From contig NZ_JAMZAW010000021.1 of the NCBI RefSeq assembly GCF_024158745.1, positions 100,295-164,294 on the forward strand: a DNA stretch of 64,000 bases, in the 5' to 3' direction. The position numbers and the translations under genes are program-made. Positions 50,114-59,161 of the stretch are shown one piece after another; positions within the stretch are counted from its first letter, which is position 1; each line of letters starts with the position of its first letter. Under the pieces are notes generated by a model. It was not told the origin of the DNA, did no database searches, and worked only from the letters and a program-made list of their open reading frames with translations. Source of the DNA: Paenibacillus tyrphae (GTDB lineage: Bacteria > Bacillota > Bacilli > Paenibacillales > NBRC-103111).

Positions 50114-50172
50114 GGGATAATGGATCATAGCAAAAGGACCGGCATCGCAAACGGAAACGGCTCCGAGGGAGT

Positions 50173-50205
50173 GCTAGTAACGTATGCTGTAGCATATACA
50201 CTAGC
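50173..50205 (+). other. Stem-loop between ilvN and a HEAT-like gene
   Basis: GCTAGT with ACTAGC outside and TATGCT with AGCATA inside form one long interrupted stem. There is no T tract, so it is not a standard terminator. It lies 60 bases after ilvN and about 95 bases before the next start. Confidence 0.45.
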
Positions 50206-50298
50206 TCATAGCGGGCTGGAGACCGTATACGCCTAAGTGCCATGCTTAATAAATCCTTATCCTTTTGTACAAAACGATCAAGAGATGGAGAGAAGTTT

Positions 50299-50865
50299 AT
50301 GGAGGAATCGGGTTCGCTAGCAAGACTTATCACGATCTATGTACATAAAATGGAGCATGCCGCAGATTACAATGAGGCGCATAAGCTGCTTTACGAGCTG
50401 ATAGATCGAGTGGGCGAATTGGATCCAGCGGAAGTTCAGAAAGAAATCATTGCCTACATTTCAGAAAATCTGGTCACGAAAGCATGGGTGCATGCTCACT
50501 ATTGGATCGGGTCGGTGCTGAACCATCCGTCTCCCGCTTATATCGATTATTTGCTGCGAATCTTGGATGAAGAGGATGCCAACGCTCCCCATTATTGGGC
50601 ATTGGACGCCATCGAATATATGCCTGAAGAGATTACGGAGTTAGCCATACCGGGGCTGAAACAACGTATAGAACCGATGAATCCGTCTTGGTGCCATGCG
50701 GTGATTGAGAAATATTTTGAAACGATTGTGTGGAACGACGAAGGCGCAGAAGAGTTTATTTCGCCTTTCGTCGATTCGCCGAATGAAATGGTGGCGTTTC
50801 GGGCGAAATATTGGATGGAAACGTTCGAAGTCGAGAGGGAAGAGGATGCGGAGGGTGAAGATTAA
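50299..50865 (+). CDS. Hypothetical alpha-helical (HEAT-like) protein
   Basis: A 188-residue acidic soluble protein built of helical hairpins (KLLYELIDRVGELDPAEVQKEIIAYI; AHYWIGSVLNHPSPAYIDYLLRIL; HYWALDAIEYMPEEITELAIPGL; PNEMVAFRAKYWMETF). These repeat the pattern of HEAT-type units. The C-terminus is strongly acidic. The ATG at 50299 has GGAGAG six bases upstream and is preferred to one at 50242. It may be a scaffold or an immunity-like protein; no specific function is supported. Confidence 0.65.
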   Translation: MEESGSLARLITIYVHKMEHAADYNEAHKLLYELIDRVGELDPAEVQKEIIAYISENLVTKAWVHAHYWIGSVLNHPSPAYIDYLLRILDEEDANAPHYWALDAIEYMPEEITELAIPGLKQRIEPMNPSWCHAVIEKYFETIVWNDEGAEEFISPFVDSPNEMVAFRAKYWMETFEVEREEDAEGED

Positions 50866-50888
50866 ACGGGGCTGCAAAGGCAGCGGGG

Positions 50889-50929
50889 TTCAAGAAGAAA
50901 ACACGTCCTATTGAACGTGTTTTCTTGAA
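50889..50929. terminator. Convergent terminator-like stem-loop
   Basis: TTCAAGAAGAAAACACGT faces ACGTGTTTTCTTGAA, a long stem with a small bulge, between convergent genes. The A/T-rich arms let it serve both strands. Confidence 0.6.
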
Positions 50930-50956
50930 TGACAGATGAATTTTTGGCAGGGGAGA

Positions 50957-51823
50957 TTAGTGAAACTGCTCTTTTAGTTTTTTGACTTCGCTTTCGGGTA
51001 ATCCTGTCGCTTTGGCGATTTTGGCCACATCCATGCCCATCTCCAGCAAATTTTTGACGACTTCAATTTCTTTTTCCCGTTTTCCTTCCAGCTTACCTTC
51101 GCGCTTACCTTCTTCCTTGGCTCCATCGATCATGGACGCTTCGTCGTGCAGCGCTTTTTGCCGCATTTCATACAATCGGCGGGCTTCTTCGTTCTGGCTC
51201 AGAAACTCCAGTGTATCCATCGCTTTTTGCAATGTCGGTTCGTTCATGGCGATGACCTCCCATAGTTCTTGTTTATCTACGCCTTTCAGGAACAATAACC
51301 ATTTCACCAGCTTATCGGATAAGCTGGCCCTCTGCGATTGCAGCTTGGGCAGTTCCATGAAATGAATCTCGATATCATCGGTAAGCCTCAATCCGCTATG
51401 GTGTTCCCGCAAATGAAAAAGATTATAGTAACGATCATTCGGGATAAAGTTGAAATTTAAGATGTTAATGGTAATCGTCTTCTTCAAATCTTTATATTTT
51501 TGTCCTTCTTCAAGCTGGCTGGAATACATTTTGCTCCAGTAGTACAACGTCCGTTTCTCTATATCGTACCGGTTGAACAGTTGAATTTCGATGTTTACTT
51601 GCTTTCCGTCCGCCGTGCGGGCATGAAGATCGAGAATTGATTGCTTGTCGTGCAGCGCGTTTTTATCAATATACGGGTTGAGGAGCTGAATGTCCGTGAT
51701 CGGAGAAGGCTCGCTTTCTCTCAAGGTTACATTCAAAAAATCCAACAGTACGTCTTTATTTTCTTCAACACCGAAAATGCGTTTGAAAACGAAATCGACT
51801 TTAGGGTCAAGTCTGTTGGTCAT
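50957..51823 (-). CDS. Rpn family recombination-promoting nuclease / PD-(D/E)XK transposase-like protein
   Basis: A 288-residue protein of the Rpn/PDDEXK_2 family. The nuclease core is LDPKVDFVFKRIFGVEENKDVLLDFLN, then SILDLHARTADGKQVNIEIQ with D65, E79 and Q81 as the metal-binding set. The C-terminus has a charged coiled-coil with repeated EGKREGKLEGKRE, variable in this family, and a final helix-turn-helix-like AKIAKATGLPESEVKKLKEQ. Members cleave DNA and promote RecA-independent recombination, and many lie in genomes as scattered copies. I see no terminal inverted repeats, so it is not shown to be mobile. Confidence 0.85.
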   Translation of the reverse strand: MTNRLDPKVDFVFKRIFGVEENKDVLLDFLNVTLRESEPSPITDIQLLNPYIDKNALHDKQSILDLHARTADGKQVNIEIQLFNRYDIEKRTLYYWSKMYSSQLEEGQKYKDLKKTITINILNFNFIPNDRYYNLFHLREHHSGLRLTDDIEIHFMELPKLQSQRASLSDKLVKWLLFLKGVDKQELWEVIAMNEPTLQKAMDTLEFLSQNEEARRLYEMRQKALHDEASMIDGAKEEGKREGKLEGKREKEIEVVKNLLEMGMDVAKIAKATGLPESEVKKLKEQFH

Positions 51824-51897
51824 CCTCTCAACTCCATTTCGTTTGCCATTTTATTATACCACGACGGAAAACGTTCAGACATATGGACAATATATTC

Positions 51898-52371
51898 TCA
51901 CACCATGGAAATACCGGGCGATCCTTTGTGGCGTCTCCTGCCAAAGACAACCCTATACAGCACATACCCGAGAGAGGCGCCCGCGTAATTAAGAATGACG
52001 TCGTCGATATCGCCGGAACCGACACGCAGTACCGTCTGCAGAAACTCAACAGCGATTAGCGGAACGATGAAGCCGAGTGAAAAGCGGGCAAACGTGCGAC
52101 AGCTGCGGAACAAGAGCGGCAGCAAAATTCCGAAGGGAATAAACATCCCGATGTTGCCGCCGAGATTGATGAGCACAATGGAAAACGCATAGGAATCAAA
52201 ATAAATGAAATAATTGCCGATTGTGCGAAAAGGATGCAGGTTGTAACGGAGCTCGTCCGCATGAACGGACCGTCCGAACCCGACAAACATCATGTACAGC
52301 ATGCAGGACGTATACAAGATGAATGCGGCGGCGGCCCATAGATTGCGAGCTCCTTTCTTTTTTCTCCTCAT
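51898..52371 (-). CDS. VanZ family membrane protein
   Basis: A 157-residue protein with four predicted membrane helices and the VanZ pattern (NLHPFRTIGNYFIYF, NLGGNIGMFIPFGILLPLLF, and GDIDDVILNYAGASLGYVLY at the end). VanZ-like proteins can lower susceptibility to glycopeptide and lipopeptide antibiotics, but most are uncharacterised. It starts at ATG 52371, nine bases after the preceding gene, probably by translational coupling because the ribosome site is weak. Confidence 0.85.
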   Translation of the reverse strand: MRRKKKGARNLWAAAAFILYTSCMLYMMFVGFGRSVHADELRYNLHPFRTIGNYFIYFDSYAFSIVLINLGGNIGMFIPFGILLPLLFRSCRTFARFSLGFIVPLIAVEFLQTVLRVGSGDIDDVILNYAGASLGYVLYRVVFGRRRHKGSPGISMV

Positions 52372-52379
52372 AAGGTTCG

Positions 52380-53351
52380 TTAGCGCACCCGGCCTTCTTC
52401 GCAAAGACCGATCAAGTGCTCCGCTTGTTTCAGTAAGGTATGCATTTGCTCCTCCGAATACGTTCGGAAGCCGAGCGTGACAAGGTGCGTCTGCATCGCT
52501 TCCGGCAGCTTCCGGACATACTGTTCGAACGTTTGGCCGTCCCCAAGGGCAAGATAACACCAGAAGGCCTCGGCATAAAGCTGCCAAGCGAGATTATCCG
52601 GGTCGCCTGTTTCACGATACCTCGCTGCCTTGCGGGCCGCGAGCTCGTCTTGCACGGATTGCAGCGCAAAGGCATCCGCATCGCCGCTCCGCTCGCGCAA
52701 GTAAGCGCGGTATGCCTGAAGCGACGCGAGCAGTTTGTCGGGCTCGATACTGCCCGCACCGAACCGAATTTCCCGGTAGGCCGGGTACAAGTCCAGCTGT
52801 CTCATGATCGGCAGCAATCCTCCGGTCGACATCGCGCCATGGACAAAATAAGCGTAGGCTTGTGCCGCATCTGCCCAAACGGCATCGGCGGCGAAGCTAG
52901 CCGTCAACGGTTCTTGGGCATCGAGACTTTCCTGAAACCAAGCTTGATGTTCGGCTATCTCGGCCTTGGCCTGCGATAGCATCCGTTCTCTGCCTTGCGG
53001 CGATTGAAAATATGCCGAAGCATCGGCGATCAAAGCTTGCAGCAGTCCTGAAGGGTCCGAAACGATGCGGGCTTCCTCCAGAAAGCGGAAATCCCACGGG
53101 GAACCGATAATTTGCTCCATCTGCGGCAGCGGGTGGACATGAAGCTGAATGACGTGCTCCTGAAATAGCACATTGGCGCTGTAATGCGGCTGTTCTTGGT
53201 TCGACGTATAGACATTTAAGTCCAAGTCACTGAACCGATCCGCTTCGCCGCGCCCCACAGAGCCGCCTGCCAAAGCGCCAACCTGCTGCGCGATCGGCTG
53301 CTGCTGCGCATATTGCTGAGCCAGATCGACATAAAACGAAGTATAATTCAA
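52380..53351 (-). CDS. Nucleotidyltransferase-fold protein
   Basis: A 323-residue protein. The N-terminus has the Pol-beta-type nucleotidyltransferase motif ALAGGSVGRGEADRFSDLDLNVYT with G30, S31 and the metal-binding D42 and D44. A long helical C-terminal half follows, as in aminoglycoside- or lincosamide-type nucleotidyltransferases. It could modify an antibiotic or another small molecule; the substrate is unknown. It is directly upstream of the vanZ-like gene on the same strand. Confidence 0.75.
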   Translation of the reverse strand: MNYTSFYVDLAQQYAQQQPIAQQVGALAGGSVGRGEADRFSDLDLNVYTSNQEQPHYSANVLFQEHVIQLHVHPLPQMEQIIGSPWDFRFLEEARIVSDPSGLLQALIADASAYFQSPQGRERMLSQAKAEIAEHQAWFQESLDAQEPLTASFAADAVWADAAQAYAYFVHGAMSTGGLLPIMRQLDLYPAYREIRFGAGSIEPDKLLASLQAYRAYLRERSGDADAFALQSVQDELAARKAARYRETGDPDNLAWQLYAEAFWCYLALGDGQTFEQYVRKLPEAMQTHLVTLGFRTYSEEQMHTLLKQAEHLIGLCEEGRVR

Positions 53352-53431
53352 TGACGTGACCTCCCGAAAAATAAAAGTAGTGGCTTTTTAAATACAGACG
53401 GTTCATTTTAACAAGAAGTTCCAATTCTTGC

Positions 53432-53953
53432 TTAAATCCATTCATCGGGTCCGAGTATGTGCGAGAGATCGCTTCTAAGGGCAATTCGCAGCTCATAAGC
53501 ATGACGAATCGGCAGCCTTTCGTTCGTTTCGGCATCGTAAACATTTCCGCAGCTGCGGCATTGCTTCAGGACAATTTGCCTGCACTCTTCAATATAATAA
53601 AACAAGGCCCCCTGGCATAACTCGCAGCATTCATCCCAATCTTTATTGAACAGCAGCAATTCCTCCAAGAGCCGGAATAACCGCGAATAAAACGATTTAA
53701 TCTCTTTTTCATGTTGCCAAGCGTCCTTTAAACGTACAAATTGGCCGATAGCGCTCTCATACATCTTTCTCGTAATCGCCAGATCGTCGGCAGGGATGCA
53801 ATGAATGATATGGGATAATTCAGCCGTTTTCGCAGGAAAAATATTCTTGGAATATTTTTCAATATCATGCCAAATAGTCCGTATGCTTCGCAGGATCGTT
53901 ACTTTGTCGCTGGGCGTTTCGGAAGCGAACAAATGGGTTTCAAAATGCTTCAA
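53432..53953 (-). CDS. Hypothetical protein with two CxxC pairs
   Basis: A 173-residue mainly helical protein. CELCQG near residue 110 and CRSCGN near residue 133 form a possible zinc-binding knuckle. The remainder (IWHDIEKYSKNIFPAKTAELSHIIHC) suggests a helical bundle. No family is recognised. It begins close to the left end of the neighbouring anchored protein gene on the same strand. Confidence 0.55.
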   Translation of the reverse strand: MKHFETHLFASETPSDKVTILRSIRTIWHDIEKYSKNIFPAKTAELSHIIHCIPADDLAITRKMYESAIGQFVRLKDAWQHEKEIKSFYSRLFRLLEELLLFNKDWDECCELCQGALFYYIEECRQIVLKQCRSCGNVYDAETNERLPIRHAYELRIALRSDLSHILGPDEWI

Positions 53954-53991
53954 TACTTTATGAACGTCCCTAAATACTCATGCTTCCCCCG

Positions 53992-54465
53992 CTATGGCAG
54001 CTTCGGCCAACCGTCCGAACTGGTGCTCCAATAATTCGTAATTTGCCACCGGCCTTCGATGTATTCGAGCGTCACGGTATCCGTATACTTGGATTCCTTG
54101 GACTCCCAATTCAGGGTCCGGACTTCGACGATGCCTTTCTTTTTGTAGGCTTCGATGTCTTGAATTTTTTTGATCCGGTACGATTGTATATCCCAGTAAT
54201 AAAAACGGTAATTGACAACGAGCTGCCCATCGTTACGATAAATATATTTAGCCGCAGGGCCGACATTGCGGCTCTTCACAAACTCATTATAAAATTGGAC
54301 CAGCGTAGTCTTAACATCCTTATTCTTAGCGGCATCCGGGTTCTCGGTTATCATCAGGTACAGGTAGTATCCTCCGGCAGCCAATAGGAGAAGGATGATC
54401 AAGATGCTTAATTTTCCGTTCGGTGCCTTGATCTTTCTTCTTCTAAAATCGTAGTCGGTCTCCAT
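53992..54465 (-). CDS. Membrane-anchored hypothetical protein
   Basis: A 157-residue protein with basic N-terminal residues, one membrane helix (LSILIILLLLAAGGYYLYLMI) and an extracytoplasmic domain, probably NTF2-like (VQFYNEFVKSRNVGPAAKYIY; VTLEYIEGRWQITNYW). ATG 54465 has GGGGGAGG upstream; an upstream in-frame TTG at 54486 falls in that site. It follows the GYF-domain gene and may form a pair with it. Confidence 0.6.
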   Translation of the reverse strand: METDYDFRRRKIKAPNGKLSILIILLLLAAGGYYLYLMITENPDAAKNKDVKTTLVQFYNEFVKSRNVGPAAKYIYRNDGQLVVNYRFYYWDIQSYRIKKIQDIEAYKKKGIVEVRTLNWESKESKYTDTVTLEYIEGRWQITNYWSTSSDGWPKLP

Positions 54466-54495
54466 TATCCCCGCAGCCTCCCCCAAAAAAAGATC

Positions 54496-54870
54496 TTACA
54501 AAATCATCCGCCTGAAAAAGAGAAAGGCCAAGCTGAGCATCGCCAAATTCGCCAACTGTCCCACAGAAATTAGTAATAAGATAACTACGAACAGGTTAAC
54601 AATAAAGCAGATCACATAAAGAGAGACGCGGAGGCTGAACTTATGCTTCCGTCGTTCTTGGCGGGGCAAGGCGTCAAAAGCCGAAGGAAAAGCCGCATGA
54701 AAAGCGTCCGTATCTTTGGCAGGAATCCACGGTCCGCTGGTCGTTGCCCTTACGTTGGTGAACCCGTCAATGATGCCGTTTGCAATCAAGTGTTCCATTT
54801 CCGTTTGCGAGAAAGGGCCTTCTGCAGCGGTTGCTTGATAGTACCAAGTCAGTTTCATTGCCGTGATCAT
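54496..54870 (-). CDS. GYF_2-domain membrane protein
   Basis: A 124-residue protein. The N-terminal 60 residues fit the GYF_2 domain (KLTWYYQATAAEGPFSQTEMEHLIANGIIDGFTNVR, GPWIPA), a protein-interaction module of prokaryotes. Two membrane helices follow (LYVICFIVNLFVVILLLISV and LAMLSLAFLFF). It could tether a partner to the membrane. Starts at 54870 or 54858 are both possible. Confidence 0.75.
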   Translation of the reverse strand: MITAMKLTWYYQATAAEGPFSQTEMEHLIANGIIDGFTNVRATTSGPWIPAKDTDAFHAAFPSAFDALPRQERRKHKFSLRVSLYVICFIVNLFVVILLLISVGQLANLAMLSLAFLFFRRMIL

Positions 54871-54930
54871 CCTTTGGCATTTTAGGTATGGAACTAATGA
54901 GCGCGCGGGATGTCGCTCGGGAGGGTGCGC

Positions 54931-56214
54931 ATGCTAACCAAACGGTTTCTTCTACAACAGCACGGTACGACCGTCCGTACGGAAATGACCGCGGGCGTCG
55001 TTTCGTTTGTTACGGTGGTTTATATTGTCGCCGTCAACGCATCGATCCTGGCGGATGCGGGTACTCCGTACGAGGCGGGGGTGATCGCGACGGCGCTAGC
55101 GGCATGTTTCGGATCGCTGCTCGTCGGTCTCTGGGCGAACAGTCCGCTGGTCATCGTCCCGGGAATGGGCGTTAACGCGCTGTTCTCGTACACTGTCGTC
55201 CAAGGAATGCGGCTGTCGTGGCCGGAGGCGCTGGCGGCCGTCTTCGTATCCGGCTTACTCGTCTCGGCACTTGCTTTTACGCCTCTGATCAAGCGGCTTG
55301 CCGCTACGATTCCCGACTCGCTCAAGCATGCGATCGGCGCGGGTGTCGGCTTATTTTTGGCTTTTATCGGACTGCAAAAGGGGGGCATCGTCGTCCCCGG
55401 CAGTTCGTCGATCGTTGCGCTCGGCGATTTCGGCAGTGCGCACACGCTGCTGACACTGGCCACGCTGGCCGTGACCTTGGCTTTGTACGTCCGCGGCGTC
55501 CCGGGAAACCTGCTGATCGGGATCGCGGCCGGTACCGGCTTGGCGGCCGTGACCGGGCAGCTTGCTTGGGACGGCGTGGGGACGGAATTATCGCTGGCGG
55601 CTTACGGCTCCGTGTTCGGAGCGATGTCGTTCTCGGGGCTGTCGTCCGTCGTATTCTGGACCGCGGTGTTTTCATTCGTGCTTGTTGTGCTGTTCGAAAA
55701 CATCGGGCTCATCGACGCCCAGCTTCGGCTCATCGGGCAACCGGGGAAGGCGGCCCGCAGCCTTCAGGCGGGAGCCGTATCCGTAGCTGCTTCCGGCGTT
55801 CTGGGCACGAGTCCAACGGTGACTGCGGTAGAGAGCGCCGCAGGTATCTCTGCCGGCGGTCGGACCGGCTTAACGGCCGCAACGGCCGGAGCGCTCTTCG
55901 CCTGCGCGGTGCCGCTCGGTCCGGTCATGCGGCTGATTCCCGATTCGGCCATCGCGCCAGTGCTGATTTTGATCGGCGGATTGATGCTCCGAGGCGTGAA
56001 AGATATTCCGTTCGACGATTTGTCGGAATGGCTGCCTGCCTTTCTGATCGTGGCCGGAATTCCGCTCACCTCCAGCATTGTGGACGGCATGGGGCTCGGC
56101 TTCGTGGCTTTCCCGATCCTGAAGCTCGCGGCGGGCAAACGACGGGAAATTTCCCCGGTGTTCGTGGCCATCGCTGCTTTGTTCGTCTTGAATTTTGCCC
56201 TGCCGTTTATCTGA
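54931..56214 (+). CDS. NCS2 family purine permease (AzgA/PbuG type)
   Basis: A 427-residue, roughly 12-helix nucleobase permease. The AzgA-like motifs are VSFVTVVYIVAVNASILADAGTPYEA, GMGVNALFSYTVV, IGAGVGLFLAFIGLQ and VLGTSPTVTAVESAAGISAGGRTGLTA. The subgroup carries adenine, hypoxanthine or guanine with protons. GGGAGGG lies five bases before ATG 54931; an in-frame ATG at 54910 has no such site. No purine riboswitch is visible in the short upstream gap. Confidence 0.92.
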   Translation: MLTKRFLLQQHGTTVRTEMTAGVVSFVTVVYIVAVNASILADAGTPYEAGVIATALAACFGSLLVGLWANSPLVIVPGMGVNALFSYTVVQGMRLSWPEALAAVFVSGLLVSALAFTPLIKRLAATIPDSLKHAIGAGVGLFLAFIGLQKGGIVVPGSSSIVALGDFGSAHTLLTLATLAVTLALYVRGVPGNLLIGIAAGTGLAAVTGQLAWDGVGTELSLAAYGSVFGAMSFSGLSSVVFWTAVFSFVLVVLFENIGLIDAQLRLIGQPGKAARSLQAGAVSVAASGVLGTSPTVTAVESAAGISAGGRTGLTAATAGALFACAVPLGPVMRLIPDSAIAPVLILIGGLMLRGVKDIPFDDLSEWLPAFLIVAGIPLTSSIVDGMGLGFVAFPILKLAAGKRREISPVFVAIAALFVLNFALPFI

Positions 56215-56218
56215 CCTC

Positions 56219-57112
56219 TCAGTCCAGAAACGACCGGTAAAAAGTCTCCACATCCGTCATATCCTGAAGGCCGGATACTTGCCCATCGCCGATCTCGATG
56301 ATCAACCATTCTCCCGCGGTCGTTTTTGCGATGTCCATGGTGAAGAAGCTGCTGCGAATCCGCTGTGCGATCGTGACAAACACGTTTAAATCCGGCTGTT
56401 CCGCGTCGTAGGCTACTTCCTCCCAATAATTTTGCGCCGCGATCAGCCGGTGCCGGTAGAAGAAGAGACGGTATTCTTTCGATAGGGGCATACCGCTTTT
56501 TTCGTGCGCTCCCAGTTTTTCGAGCTCGACGTACTCTCGGAACACGATTCCGCCGTTCAGCCCGTCACCCTGCCGCCCAATGAAAGTCCTCAGCACCTTT
56601 TCCACCTGCTTCCGGTCAGACGCATCGGGAATATAGCAGGCTTCCGCCCATTCGTGCTTCCGCGATTTGACGTAATCCTTCAGAAGAAGCGGCCGGCTGC
56701 CGAACGAGGCTAGCATGTCATGGACGCGGTTGATGTCCGAGTGGACCGCAGCGATGTCCAGCCACCGGCTCTCGGGGGTATGCTCTTGAATGAAGCTGTA
56801 GCTATGGGGAAAATGATGGCAGAGCACGTACTGTTCCGGCGTATTGACCAGATGGATGTTTTTTTGTCGCAGAGCCATGTACAGCTGCTCGTAATGCGCG
56901 GGCTTCAACATCCATCCGCGGTAAATCGCAGGCTCAGCCGTGTCCGCTTCCCGGACCCGCCGGACGGCGCGAGCCGCCTGTCCGTCCAGCAAGTCTTCGA
57001 GCGAGATCAGCTCGACGGGGAGCCCCAGTCCTGCGGCCGTGCGGTATTCAAGCTCGTAGTCGGCATCCGCCGTTTTCGGGTCCAGAGGATCGCTGCAAAA
57101 TACAATGTTCAC
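56219..57112 (-). CDS. ATP-grasp domain protein
   Basis: A 297-residue protein. The N-terminal third is an alpha/beta pre-ATP-grasp-like part (MNIVFCSDPLDPKTADADYELEY). The rest fits the ATP-grasp domain (LLLKDYVKSRKHEWAEACYIPD, VFREYVELEKL, KEYRLFFYRHRLIAAQNYW, and WLIIEIGDGQVSGL with metal-binding acids). This short form is like DUF4343 (ATPgrasp_ST). ATP-grasp enzymes ligate a carboxylate to an amine or thiol; the substrate is not known. Confidence 0.8.
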   Translation of the reverse strand: MNIVFCSDPLDPKTADADYELEYRTAAGLGLPVELISLEDLLDGQAARAVRRVREADTAEPAIYRGWMLKPAHYEQLYMALRQKNIHLVNTPEQYVLCHHFPHSYSFIQEHTPESRWLDIAAVHSDINRVHDMLASFGSRPLLLKDYVKSRKHEWAEACYIPDASDRKQVEKVLRTFIGRQGDGLNGGIVFREYVELEKLGAHEKSGMPLSKEYRLFFYRHRLIAAQNYWEEVAYDAEQPDLNVFVTIAQRIRSSFFTMDIAKTTAGEWLIIEIGDGQVSGLQDMTDVETFYRSFLD

Positions 57113-57184
57113 CGTAAGTCTCTCCTTCGGCTCTGGATCGGGGGCTTCCGAGGGTATCTACCCTGGATAAAACCGCACCCACTT

Positions 57185-57952
57185 CTAACCCTGCGGCTCC
57201 CCGAGCGTGTTCCACAGCTTATCGAATTTGGCTTTCGTCAAAATCTCGTGCGTGACAAACCGTCCGTTATAAAACGCACTGTACGTGGTGAAGGCGGACG
57301 GGGCATTTTGCGCCTGCTCCTTGGTCGTGAGCTTCACGCGCTTCACCGGGATTCCGTACGCTTGTTCAATGGCATCGAGCTCTTCGCCGGTATAATGATC
57401 GGTAAAAGGGCACTGGTCCGTGTACAGCACGACCAGGCCATCACCGTCCGCAACGGTCTGCTGCTTGGCGCTTTCCTTGAACCGGGGAAGCGGGGCGTTC
57501 GGATCGAACCGCTTGACGAGCAGCTCGAAATAGGGAGGGGCGGTATCGCACACCTCGAACCCGTGTTTCACGTAGTAAGACTTCTCCGACAGATATGGCC
57601 GCTTCTTGTGGCTCGATACCGCAACGATGCCTGCTTTGCCCTCCGAATCCCGGATGCATTCCTGCAAAAGCTGTGCCCCATAGCCTTGTCCCTTGTAGCT
57701 TCCGGACACCCAGAAACAGTTGATGAACGTATAGTTCGGCGCATCGATGGGCACCCAAGCGTTCTCGGCAGGCAAGTATTCGATGAACACTTTTCCTTTG
57801 GCGTCCAGCTTTTTAAAGACAAGCCCTTCTTGAAAACGGCACGCCAGCCACTCTTTCTTCAGGCTGACGCCGTGCTGGGCTTTCTTGTCCGACATGGCGC
57901 AGCAGATGTGCTCCCGAGCGATATTATCTGAGGTAACTTGTACGATGCTCAT
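57185..57952 (-). CDS. GNAT acetyltransferase with YoaP C-terminal domain
   Basis: A 255-residue protein. The first 145 residues hold a GNAT domain (FINCFWVSGSYKGQGYGAQLLQECI, with the Q/RxxGxG/A-like loop GQGYGA). The C-terminal part (DGLVVLYTDQCPFTDHYTGEELDAIEQAYGI) is the thioredoxin-like YoaP extension with a single cysteine. This fusion is widespread in Firmicutes; its role is unknown. ATG 57952 has GGAGG seven bases upstream. Confidence 0.85.
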   Translation of the reverse strand: MSIVQVTSDNIAREHICCAMSDKKAQHGVSLKKEWLACRFQEGLVFKKLDAKGKVFIEYLPAENAWVPIDAPNYTFINCFWVSGSYKGQGYGAQLLQECIRDSEGKAGIVAVSSHKKRPYLSEKSYYVKHGFEVCDTAPPYFELLVKRFDPNAPLPRFKESAKQQTVADGDGLVVLYTDQCPFTDHYTGEELDAIEQAYGIPVKRVKLTTKEQAQNAPSAFTTYSAFYNGRFVTHEILTKAKFDKLWNTLGEPQG

Positions 57953-57983
57953 TTCCAGACCTCCATCCCGGATCATGCGTCAT

Positions 57984-58625
57984 TTATCCTTCCGCAGGCT
58001 GAAGCGATTCCTGATAATGGCTGATGTCGCCGTGCAGCTTGATGTCCGGCTTGCCGTCCTCAGTAAACTCGATCTTACATAGGCAGGCCGGATGTATGTA
58101 CGGCAGCTCCCATAATTGCTCGATCGGCCTTTGTTCGAAAGCGGCCATCAGCAATTTGACCACGACCGTATGGGTGACGATCAGCACGGTCTGCCCGGCA
58201 TGGCCCTGCAGAATGTGGCGGAGCTTGCCGAGGGCGCGCCGCTCCACCTCCGCGAACGTCTCCGCTTGAGCGGCGCGGAAGCGGTCCGGCTGACGCCAGA
58301 AGTGCTCGTAAGCCTCCGGGCAGCGCTCGGCAATTTCGGCAGCGACCTGTCCTTCCCATTCGCCCAGGTTGATTTCCTTCATTTCGTCGCATTCCGTCAT
58401 GGCAATGGGCCGGCTGCCGCGGATCAGCTCGGCAGTCTTGATGGCCCGGAGACTGGAGCTGCTGTAGATCCAATCGAGCGGCTGCTCCAGCAGCGCTTCG
58501 CCCAGCCAACGAGCCTGCTTCAAGCCAAGCTCCGTCAGCGGAAAATCCTGATGACCTTGAAACCGGTGCTGTACGTTCCATTCCGTCTGTCCGTGCCGGA
58601 CTAAATATACGGTTGTTTTGTTCAT
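57984..58625 (-). CDS. Histidine phosphatase family protein (phosphoglycerate mutase-like)
   Basis: A 213-residue enzyme with the RHG motif YLVRHGQTEWN, the second arginine in SSSLRAIKTAELI, E in INLGEWEGQ and the second histidine in LIVTHTVVVKLLM. It may be a broad phosphatase or a cobalamin/phosphosugar phosphatase. ATG 58625 is preceded by AGGAGG. It belongs to a run of minus-strand accessory genes from 60,114 down to 57,984. Confidence 0.9.
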   Translation of the reverse strand: MNKTTVYLVRHGQTEWNVQHRFQGHQDFPLTELGLKQARWLGEALLEQPLDWIYSSSSLRAIKTAELIRGSRPIAMTECDEMKEINLGEWEGQVAAEIAERCPEAYEHFWRQPDRFRAAQAETFAEVERRALGKLRHILQGHAGQTVLIVTHTVVVKLLMAAFEQRPIEQLWELPYIHPACLCKIEFTEDGKPDIKLHGDISHYQESLQPAEG

Positions 58626-58635
58626 CCCGAGCCTC

Positions 58636-59157
58636 CTAGCTGATCCAATTATCGGTAATTTTGACGATTTCCCAGCCATCCTTCGTTTTCTGCCAAGTGG
58701 TTGTCATTCCCGCGGCGCCTAACGGAGAGCGATATTTTCCGCCGGTGACCGTCACGCTTTCCGGTGAATGAATTTCCAGTTTCTCGATATTGAGCAGGAT
58801 ACCGTAGAGGCTGTTCGTTTTCGGGTCCAGCTTGTTTTTCTCCTTTAATTGATGATAGGAGTCGAACAGGATCTCCGCGCCGTATTTCGTATGAAAATGA
58901 TCGATAAGTTCGTTCCGCTCGTCCTCGGACAGCTTCCAGTCCGTCATCTGCCAATCCAAAGAAATAAACTGCATCTTGGAGTCCAGGCTTGGCTCCAGAG
59001 CCATCAACTTTTCAAACGCATGGGTTAATAAGGAAACCTTATACGGAAAATGATCCGGCGCGGCCTGGCTGGCTCGCGTGGGCTGCGTGACGGTCTCCGG
59101 AGTCGTGACAGGTTGGCTTGCCAGCAGCCATGCGAGAAGAAGCAGGAGATGCTTCAT
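58636..59157 (-). CDS. Exported hypothetical protein
   Basis: A 173-residue protein with a short N-terminal hydrophobic signal (HLLLLLAWLLAS) and a domain of unknown type (FPYKVSLLTHAFEKLMALEP, EDERNELIDHFHTKYGAEILFDSYHQLKE, WQKTKDGWEIVKITDNW). The last segment resembles the final strands of an NTF2-like fold. The start overlaps the ribosome zone of the preceding GNAT end (TAG CGCC ATG), so translation may be coupled. Confidence 0.6.
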   Translation of the reverse strand: MKHLLLLLAWLLASQPVTTPETVTQPTRASQAAPDHFPYKVSLLTHAFEKLMALEPSLDSKMQFISLDWQMTDWKLSEDERNELIDHFHTKYGAEILFDSYHQLKEKNKLDPKTNSLYGILLNIEKLEIHSPESVTVTGGKYRSPLGAAGMTTTWQKTKDGWEIVKITDNWIS

Positions 59158-59161
59158 GGCG

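Noticed and set aside
50957..51823. Rpn gene as part of an intact mobile element
   Set aside because: No terminal inverted repeats or target duplications are visible around it; it appears to be a single resident gene.
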